A DNA stretch of 11,501 bases from JBDNBY01 sp039767595 (GTDB lineage: Bacteria; Pseudomonadota; Alphaproteobacteria; Rhodobacterales; Rhodobacteraceae): assembly GCA_039767595.1 (NCBI GenBank), contig JBDNBY010000090.1, positions 1 to 11,501 on the forward strand, written 5' to 3'. This document shows, piece after piece, positions 6,805-11,501 of the stretch. The position numbers and the translations under genes are program-made. Position 1 is the first letter of the stretch. Each line of letters opens with the position of its first letter. Below the pieces are notes generated by a model that did no database searches, was not told where the DNA came from, and saw only the letters and a list, made by a program, of their open reading frames with translations.

Positions 6805-7617
6805 ATGACTGATCCGCACAAGCGCGCGCAAATTGATCGCCTGTTGAACGTGATGGAACGGCTGCGGGATCCTGAGACGGGCTGTCCTTGGGACATCGCA
6901 CAGACATCGCAATCCATCGCGCAATACACGATCGAAGAGGCCTATGAAGTGGTCGACGCGATTGAACAGGGGGATGTTGAGGAATTGAAATCCGAGTTGG
7001 GGGATCTTCTCCTTCAGGTCGTATTTCACGCACAAATGTCCAAGGAAAAAGGCCAGTTTTCATTCGATGATGTCGCCGCAGCGATCAGTGAAAAAATGGA
7101 AGAGCGTCACCCCCATATCTTTGGGGATCTTACCGATATCAGCGCAGAAGATGTGCGGATCAATTGGGAGGCGCTCAAGGAAAAAGAGCGCCGTGCCAAT
7201 GCGCAATCGGGCACATTGGATGGGGTGGCGATGGCGCTTCCGGCCCTCGTGCGTGCGTATAAATTGCAAAAGCGCGCCTCTCGCGTTGGGTTTGATTGGA
7301 ACGATCCGCAAAAGGTCATGCGTAAAATTCAAGAAGAATGCGCCGAACTGACCGAGGCGAAAGAGAGCCTAAGCCATGATGCAATCGAAGATGAATTTGG
7401 TGATATCCTCTTTGCCGTGGTTAATTTAGGGCGGCATTTGGGGGTTGAAGCAGAGAATGCGCTAAAGCGAACCAATGCAAAATTCACCCACCGCTTTGAG
7501 TATATCGAGGCGCAGTTATCGGCGCAGGGCGTTGCGATCCAAGATGCCAGCCTTGATCAGATGGAAGCGCTATGGCAAGCGGCGAAATCTATTTCCGATA
7601 AAAACAATCGGGATTGA
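6805..7617 (+). CDS. mazG: Nucleoside triphosphate pyrophosphohydrolase MazG
   Basis: MazG hydrolyses (d)NTPs to NMP and pyrophosphate, removing non-canonical nucleotides; in E. coli it also affects ppGpp levels and starvation survival. The 270-residue product has two tandem MazG domains. The first has metal-binding E44, E45 and E48 in IEEAYEV and E64/D67 in SELGDLLLQ. The second has E177, E178 and E181 in QEECAEL and E197/D200 in EDEFGDILF. Opening CPWD (27-30) and the linker VGFDW (161-165) are typical. Both acidic metal sites look intact. GAGG with a 6 nt spacer supports the ATG at 6805. It stands alone behind the divergent region; no toxin-antitoxin partner (mazE/mazF) is adjacent, so a housekeeping role is likely. 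Its TGA lies within a candidate promoter of the next gene. Confidence 0.97.
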   Translation: MTDPHKRAQIDRLLNVMERLRDPETGCPWDIAQTSQSIAQYTIEEAYEVVDAIEQGDVEELKSELGDLLLQVVFHAQMSKEKGQFSFDDVAAAISEKMEERHPHIFGDLTDISAEDVRINWEALKEKERRANAQSGTLDGVAMALPALVRAYKLQKRASRVGFDWNDPQKVMRKIQEECAELTEAKESLSHDAIEDEFGDILFAVVNLGRHLGVEAENALKRTNAKFTHRFEYIEAQLSAQGVAIQDASLDQMEALWQAAKSISDKNNRD

Positions 7618-7642
7618 CTTTACTAAAATACTCGGGAATAAA
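7614..7642 (+). promoter_or_regulatory. Candidate sigma70-type promoter for the iron-binding protein gene
   Basis: TTGACT (7614-7619) and AATAAA (7637-7642) are separated by exactly 17 bp, matching the housekeeping consensus at 5 of 6 and 4 of 6 positions. The -35 box contains the mazG stop codon TGA. Transcription would begin near 7649, giving a leader of about 20 nt that contains GGAGGA (7659-7664) and the ATG at 7669. I saw no clear iron-box or Irr/RirA-type palindrome around it. Confidence 0.42.
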
Positions 7643-7668
7643 CACCTCAAACAAAATCGGAGGATGTT

Positions 7669-8673
7669 ATGTCACGTCTTATCACCTATTCACTTGGCCT
7701 TTTGTCAATGGTTACGCCGGCTATGGCTGATGAAGTGAATATTTATTCATATCGCGAGCCCGAGCTGATCGCCCCTTTGACCGAGGCCTTTACCCAAGAA
7801 ACGGATATTGAAGTGAATGTCGCCTATCTGAGCAAAGGCATGGTTGAGCGGCTCAAGGCCGAAGGGCGCCGCTCGCCTGCGGATGTGATCCTAACCGTCG
7901 ATATCTCGCGCTTGGCCGAGATTGTGGGCCAAGAGCTGACGCAACCCGTCGCCTCGGCCACGATGGAGGCACTCGTGCCCGAAGCCTACCGCGATCCCAA
8001 TGGGCATTGGTACGGCGTCACCACCCGTGCGCGCGTGATCTATGCGAGCAAAGAGCGCGTGGCCCCGTCTGATATTACGACATATGAGGATCTAGCAGCC
8101 CCAAAATGGCAAGGCCGCATTTGCACACGCTCAGGCACACACGCCTATAACGTGGCGTTGACATCGGCCGTTATGGCGCATCACGGCACAGATGGCGCGC
8201 GTGCATGGCTTAAGGGGATCAAAGAGAACCTCGCCCGCAAACCCCAAGGCAATGATCGCGCTCAGGTCAAGGCAATCTGGGCCGGTGAATGCGACATCGC
8301 CATTGGCAATACATATTACATGGGTAAGATGCTCCAAGACGAGGAACAACAAGCTTGGGCCAGCTCGGTCAATGTTTTGTTCCCGACCTTTGAAAATGCG
8401 GGAACGCATGTGAATATTTCAGGTGTGGCCATGGCCAAACACGCGCCCAACTCTGAGAATGCCCTGAAGCTGATGGAGTTTTTGACTTCAACCGCGGCCC
8501 AAGAAATATATGCCAAGGCGAACTTCGAATATCCCATTGCGCCAAACGCGATGCCCGATCCGTTGGTTCAAAGCTGGGGCAGTTTTACCGCAGATGATAT
8601 CAACTTGATGGAGCTGGCCAAGCTGCGCAAGGCCTCCATCAATTTGATCGAAGAAGTTGGATTTGACCAATAA
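7669..8673 (+). CDS. Periplasmic Fe(3+)-binding protein of an ABC transporter (FbpA/FutA type)
   Basis: The 334-residue product begins with a signal peptide, with likely cleavage after P-A-M-A (residue 20). It continues as a periplasmic binding protein that captures ferric iron for an inner-membrane ABC importer. VNIYSYREPELI (23-34) is the typical first strand and helix of the FbpA/FutA family. Candidate iron ligands are tyrosines Y26 or Y28, Y160 in THAYN, and the adjacent Y216-Y217 in GNTYYMGK; the 56-residue spacing between Y160 and Y216 resembles tyrosine-rich family members such as Campylobacter FbpA. C152 and C208 are the only cysteines of the mature protein and may form a disulfide. 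GGAGGA lies 4 nt before the ATG. No permease or ATPase gene adjoins, and a terminator follows, so the membrane partners must be elsewhere. Substrate is inferred from family, not proven. Confidence 0.92.
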   Translation: MSRLITYSLGLLSMVTPAMADEVNIYSYREPELIAPLTEAFTQETDIEVNVAYLSKGMVERLKAEGRRSPADVILTVDISRLAEIVGQELTQPVASATMEALVPEAYRDPNGHWYGVTTRARVIYASKERVAPSDITTYEDLAAPKWQGRICTRSGTHAYNVALTSAVMAHHGTDGARAWLKGIKENLARKPQGNDRAQVKAIWAGECDIAIGNTYYMGKMLQDEEQQAWASSVNVLFPTFENAGTHVNISGVAMAKHAPNSENALKLMEFLTSTAAQEIYAKANFEYPIAPNAMPDPLVQSWGSFTADDINLMELAKLRKASINLIEEVGFDQ

Positions 8674-8708
8674 CGGTCTTGCTGCAGGGCCTAATATACG
8701 GCAGTTTG

Positions 8709-8737
8709 AAACAGCGCTCCGAATGGGGCGCTGTTTT
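8709..8737 (+). terminator. Intrinsic terminator after the iron-binding protein gene
   Basis: Arms AAACAGCGCTCC (8709-8720) and GGGGCGCTGTTT (8725-8736) form a 12 bp stem with one T-G wobble and a GAAT tetraloop. A 4-T run (8734-8737) begins within the stem. It lies 36 bp past the stop of the iron-binding gene and 26 bp before the nucleoside hydrolase start. The T-run is short, but the stem is long and GC-rich. Confidence 0.85.
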
Positions 8738-8763
8738 CACATGCGAGTGCCAAAGGGGATGAC

Positions 8764-9711
8764 ATGTCTAATATAGACCATAAGATTATTATCGATACTG
8801 ACCCTGGCCAAGACGACGCCGTTGCGATTTTATTGGCTCTCGCCTCGGATGAGATTGATGTTTTGGGTATCACTGTCGTGGCGGGCAATGTGCCGCTGGA
8901 CCTCACGTCGCGAAATGCGCGCATCATCTGTGATTGGGCCGGTGCGTCTGATACACGGGTCTATGCCGGTGCCGCCGCCCCCCTTGCGCGCCCTTTGGTG
9001 ACCGCAGAGCATGTGCATGGTCGCACGGGCCTTGATGGGCCACAGCTCCATGATCCGCGCCACCCGCTCGAGGATATGGATGCGGTTGATTTTATCCTCA
9101 ATACATTGCGCGATGAACCAGAGAATACCGTCACCTTATGCACATTGGGGCCGCTGACCAATATCGCCCATGCGCTGCGCCGTGCGCCCGATGTGGTATG
9201 CCGTGCGAAATCCATTGTGATGATGGGCGGTGCCTATTTCCAAGTGGGCAATATTACGCCGAGTGCGGAGTTTAACTTTTACGTCGATCCCGAGGCAGCC
9301 AAAGAGGTGTTTGCAGCCCCGATTGATAAAGTCGTCCTACCCTTGGATGTTACGCACAAAGCATTGACGACCCCCGATCGCAACACGCGCTTTGCGCAAA
9401 TGTCCAACCAATGCGGTCCGATCGTCGCGCAGATGACTGGGTTTTTTGAGCGCTATGACAAAGAAAAATATGGATCAGACGGGGCGCCCCTGCACGATCC
9501 TTGTGTGATTGCCTATGTCTTGCGACCGGATCTATTTGAGGGGCGCAATGTGAATGTCGAGATTGAAACGGGATCTGAATTGACGCTGGGCATGTCGGTT
9601 GCCGATTGGTGGGGCGTAAGTGATCGCCCGCGCAATGCCCTCTTTATCGGGGACGTGGATGCGGATGGATTTTTTCAGTTGCTTTTCGAGCGCATCGCGC
9701 GTTTACCCTAA
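8764..9711 (+). CDS. Nucleoside hydrolase (inosine/uridine-preferring family)
   Basis: The enzyme cleaves the N-glycosidic bond of ribonucleosides to ribose and free base, feeding nucleoside salvage in the cytoplasm. The 315-residue product has the calcium-binding DTDPGQDDA (11-19, with D11, D13, D17 and D18), VAGNV (39-43), TLGPLTN (127-133), MMGGAY (153-158), SAEFNFYVDPEAA (167-179) and LHDP with H244 and D245 near the active site. These match the family throughout, and the length is normal. The particular nucleosides used cannot be told from sequence. AGGGGA (8754-8759) lies 4 nt before the ATG. The next gene starts 3 bp after the stop. No nucleoside transporter adjoins, and no clear promoter is visible between the upstream terminator and the start. 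Confidence 0.95.
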   Translation: MSNIDHKIIIDTDPGQDDAVAILLALASDEIDVLGITVVAGNVPLDLTSRNARIICDWAGASDTRVYAGAAAPLARPLVTAEHVHGRTGLDGPQLHDPRHPLEDMDAVDFILNTLRDEPENTVTLCTLGPLTNIAHALRRAPDVVCRAKSIVMMGGAYFQVGNITPSAEFNFYVDPEAAKEVFAAPIDKVVLPLDVTHKALTTPDRNTRFAQMSNQCGPIVAQMTGFFERYDKEKYGSDGAPLHDPCVIAYVLRPDLFEGRNVNVEIETGSELTLGMSVADWWGVSDRPRNALFIGDVDADGFFQLLFERIARLP

Positions 9712-9714
9712 GCC

Positions 9715-10161
9715 ATGCAATTAACACTCGCCAAAGCCGAAGATCACCACCGCGCGCTCGCGCTTTTCAAATATGCGTATGAGGATATGGGACGGACTAT
9801 TGACGATGCGCGATTAGAGGCGGGCTTGAGCGCGGTTTTATCCGGTCAAACTCAGGCGGCGGTTTATTTAATTGGGCCAGCAAATGCACCCGTGGGGATC
9901 ATGAACGTGTGTTTTGGGTTTAACCTGCCGCAAAACAATATGATGGCCACGATTGATGTCATTTATATTCGCAATGCCGTGCGGCAGCGCGGCTTGGGAT
10001 CTTGGGCAATATCAACGTTGATGCAAACATTGAAACAGCACGGTGTGAGTGAGGTGCGCCTCGATGGGAGTACCACAGATCCAGTGATCGCCAAGCTTGC
10101 ACAGGCGGCGGGGCTTAAGCCAATGGCCTTTGGGGGCGGATTTGCCTCGCGTGTGTGGTGA
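9715..10161 (+). CDS. GNAT-family N-acetyltransferase, substrate unknown
   Basis: The 148-residue cytoplasmic product fits a single GNAT domain, which transfers an acetyl group from acetyl-CoA to an amine. The acetyl-CoA pyrophosphate loop is visible as RQRGLG (90-95), preceded by the beta-strand IDVIYIRNAV (80-89) that normally holds the main acceptor-side backbone. A late strand VSEVRLDGST (111-120) followed by the helix IAKLAQAAGLKPM (125-137) completes the fold. The N-terminal half, which sets substrate choice, gives no recognisable signature. The start lies 3 bp after the nucleoside hydrolase stop without a Shine-Dalgarno sequence, and its TGA overlaps the selO ATG by one base (TGATG), so all three genes are probably coupled. 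I do not assign a substrate. Confidence 0.87.
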   Translation: MQLTLAKAEDHHRALALFKYAYEDMGRTIDDARLEAGLSAVLSGQTQAAVYLIGPANAPVGIMNVCFGFNLPQNNMMATIDVIYIRNAVRQRGLGSWAISTLMQTLKQHGVSEVRLDGSTTDPVIAKLAQAAGLKPMAFGGGFASRVW

Positions 10162-11501
10162 TGGCGCAGTTTGAGGCATTCTATCATGATCTAGGGCCCG
10201 AATTTTCGGCCGCTGCACATCCCACGGCGCTGGTGGCGCCAAGAATGTTGGGGTGGAATTCGGACCTAGCCCATCACCTTGGGTTGGATGATATGCCCGA
10301 TGCGCGCGCCCTCGCTCTTTTTTCTGGCAGTGAAATTGCCGATGAGACGCAGCCCGTTGCGGCGGCCTATGCTGGGCATCAATTTGGAAATTTTGTCCCT
10401 GTCCTTGGCGACGGACGGGCGCATTTGTTGGGCGAACGTGTCGGAAAAGATGGTCTAATCTATGACATTCAGCTCAAGGGCTCGGGCCAGACGCCGTTTT
10501 CGCGGCGCGGTGATGGACGGGCGGGCCTTGGTCCTGTATTGCGCGAATATGTGATCAGCGAAGCGATGCACGCCCTTGGTGTGCCCACGACACGCGCCTT
10601 GGCCGCCGCCGTCAGTCAAAGTGATTTTGTCGTGCGCCAAACGCCGCAACCAGCAGCGATCCTCACTCGTGTGGCGCGCTCGCACATCCGCGTGGGAAGT
10701 TTCCAGTATTTCGCCGCGCGTGGCCAACACGATCACTTAAAATCCCTTTTGGAATTTTCGGCACAGCGCCTCGCGCTTCCAACTGAGGATCCAGAGGCGT
10801 TTTTGCGCGCTGTGATGACGCGTCAGATGGATTTGGTCACGCAATGGATGAGTGTCGGGTTTGTGCACGGTGTTATGAACACCGATAACACTGCGATTTC
10901 CGGCGAGACCATCGACTTCGGCCCCTGCGCATTTTTAGAGGAATACGATCCGCTCAAGGTGTTTTCCTCGATTGATCATTGGGGGCGCTATGCGTTTATG
11001 CGGCAAAAGGACATCATCTTTTGGAATCTGTCCCAGTTGGCCAGCGCGCTCATCCCATTGATGCCACAAGAGCATCCCGCGATCGAGCGGTTTACGCAAA
11101 TCCTTCATGATGGAATGGATCAAATGGAGGGGCGGGTTCATGCGATGTGGGCCAGAAAATTGAACATTGATCCGCACACGACAACCAATGATGGGGACAC
11201 ATTGATCACCGATCTATTAGAGGTGTTACGCGCGGCGCATATAGATTTCACCTTGGGGTTTGCGAGCCTTGAGCCAAATCAGGCCCCTTTGCCGCAGCTT
11301 TTGGATCATCCAGACTTTGTGCCCTTATATGCACAACTTCAAGCACGCCAAGATGCCCATTTGCGCGATGCACCTGTTCATAAAAATCCACGCCGCATCC
11401 CACGCAATCACGTGATCGATGAAATGATCACCCGTGCCGTTGCGGACGATGATGCTCTTTTTCACCAAGTGATGGACGAGCTGGCAAGCCCTTATAGCGA
11501 C
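10161..11501 (+). CDS. selO: SelO protein adenylyltransferase (YdiU family); 3' end outside window
   Basis: The frame runs from the ATG at 10161 to the last base (447 codons) without a stop; the family is usually somewhat longer, so a short C-terminal tail is missing. SelO is a pseudokinase that binds ATP upside-down and transfers AMP to Ser, Thr or Tyr of target proteins; in studied organisms it acts in redox stress. Diagnostic motifs are YAGHQFGNF (70-78), LKGSGQTPFSRRGDGRAG (105-122) with ATP-binding K106, LREYVISEAM (127-136) with E129, SHIRVGSFQYFA (174-185), GVMNTDN (237-243) with D242 and N243, and DFGP (252-255) with metal-binding D252. Relative spacings agree with K113, E136, N253 and D262 as I recall them from Pseudomonas SelO. 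All catalytic residues are present. The terminal cysteine or selenocysteine motif cannot be judged. It starts inside the GNAT stop codon. Confidence 0.96.
   Translation, partial: MAQFEAFYHDLGPEFSAAAHPTALVAPRMLGWNSDLAHHLGLDDMPDARALALFSGSEIADETQPVAAAYAGHQFGNFVPVLGDGRAHLLGERVGKDGLIYDIQLKGSGQTPFSRRGDGRAGLGPVLREYVISEAMHALGVPTTRALAAAVSQSDFVVRQTPQPAAILTRVARSHIRVGSFQYFAARGQHDHLKSLLEFSAQRLALPTEDPEAFLRAVMTRQMDLVTQWMSVGFVHGVMNTDNTAISGETIDFGPCAFLEEYDPLKVFSSIDHWGRYAFMRQKDIIFWNLSQLASALIPLMPQEHPAIERFTQILHDGMDQMEGRVHAMWARKLNIDPHTTTNDGDTLITDLLEVLRAAHIDFTLGFASLEPNQAPLPQLLDHPDFVPLYAQLQARQDAHLRDAPVHKNPRRIPRNHVIDEMITRAVADDDALFHQVMDELASPYSD

Noticed and set aside
7494..7536. Similar RFE(Y/F)IEAQL strings in MazG and near the RF1 N-terminus
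   Set aside because: Both lie in ordinary helical parts of unrelated families at different gene positions; the short match is best explained by chance and not by a duplication.
6805..7617. MazG as part of a toxin-antitoxin or phage-defence module
   Set aside because: No mazE/mazF, toxin or defence gene adjoins; the two-domain full-length enzyme beside prfA looks like the chromosomal housekeeping gene.
1..11501. Mobile element, CRISPR array, tRNA or integration site
   Set aside because: Reading both strands I found no repeat-spacer pattern, transposase or integrase motif, terminal repeats or tRNA-like cloverleaf in the few intergenic stretches, all of which are under 150 bp.

Overview
The window looks like a chromosomal core region of an alphaproteobacterium, most likely of the Rhodobacterales / Roseobacter group. 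This rests on remembered family sequence (an LptD ending with the Y-R-N-E-C and late C-K cysteines, a SurA with one clear parvulin domain, a DUF4167 gene beside prfA-prmC, and RF1, PrmC and RsmA sequences of alphaproteobacterial type). The genus cannot be resolved by eye. I see no tRNA, rRNA, CRISPR array, transposase, phage gene or plasmid function, and every substantial gene except the DUF4167 protein belongs to a well-known family.

Layout. (1) Positions 2-4068, plus strand: a tightly packed operon of lptD (3' part only), surA, pdxA and rsmA. Junctions overlap or nearly touch (13 bp overlap, 4 bp overlap, 4 bp gap). This is the order lptD-surA-pdxA-rsmA known from enterobacteria, coupling outer-membrane assembly, vitamin B6 synthesis and 16S rRNA dimethylation. 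(2) Positions 4065-6679, minus strand: prfA (release factor 1), prmC (its glutamine methyltransferase, overlapping prfA by 11 bp), then after a 148 bp gap a DUF4167 gene whose stop overlaps the rsmA stop head-on. (3) A 125 bp divergent intergenic region. (4) Plus strand: mazG (nucleotide pyrophosphohydrolase), then a solitary periplasmic Fe(3+)-binding protein gene with a plausible own promoter and a strong intrinsic terminator. (5) Plus strand, 8764 to the end: a nucleoside hydrolase, a GNAT acetyltransferase and selO (protein AMPylator), spaced 3 bp and overlapping 1 bp, so probably one translationally coupled unit; selO runs off the right edge.

Functional reading: most of the window is housekeeping (envelope biogenesis, PLP synthesis, ribosome maturation, translation termination, nucleotide-pool cleaning). 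The less settled items are the DUF4167 protein tied to the release-factor genes, the nucleoside hydrolase-GNAT-SelO unit, and the iron-binding protein without an adjacent permease or ATPase. I did not find a convincing new multi-gene system. The best leads are the rsmA/DUF4167 stop-to-stop inverted repeat, the DUF4167 linkage to prfA-prmC, and the GNAT-SelO coupling.
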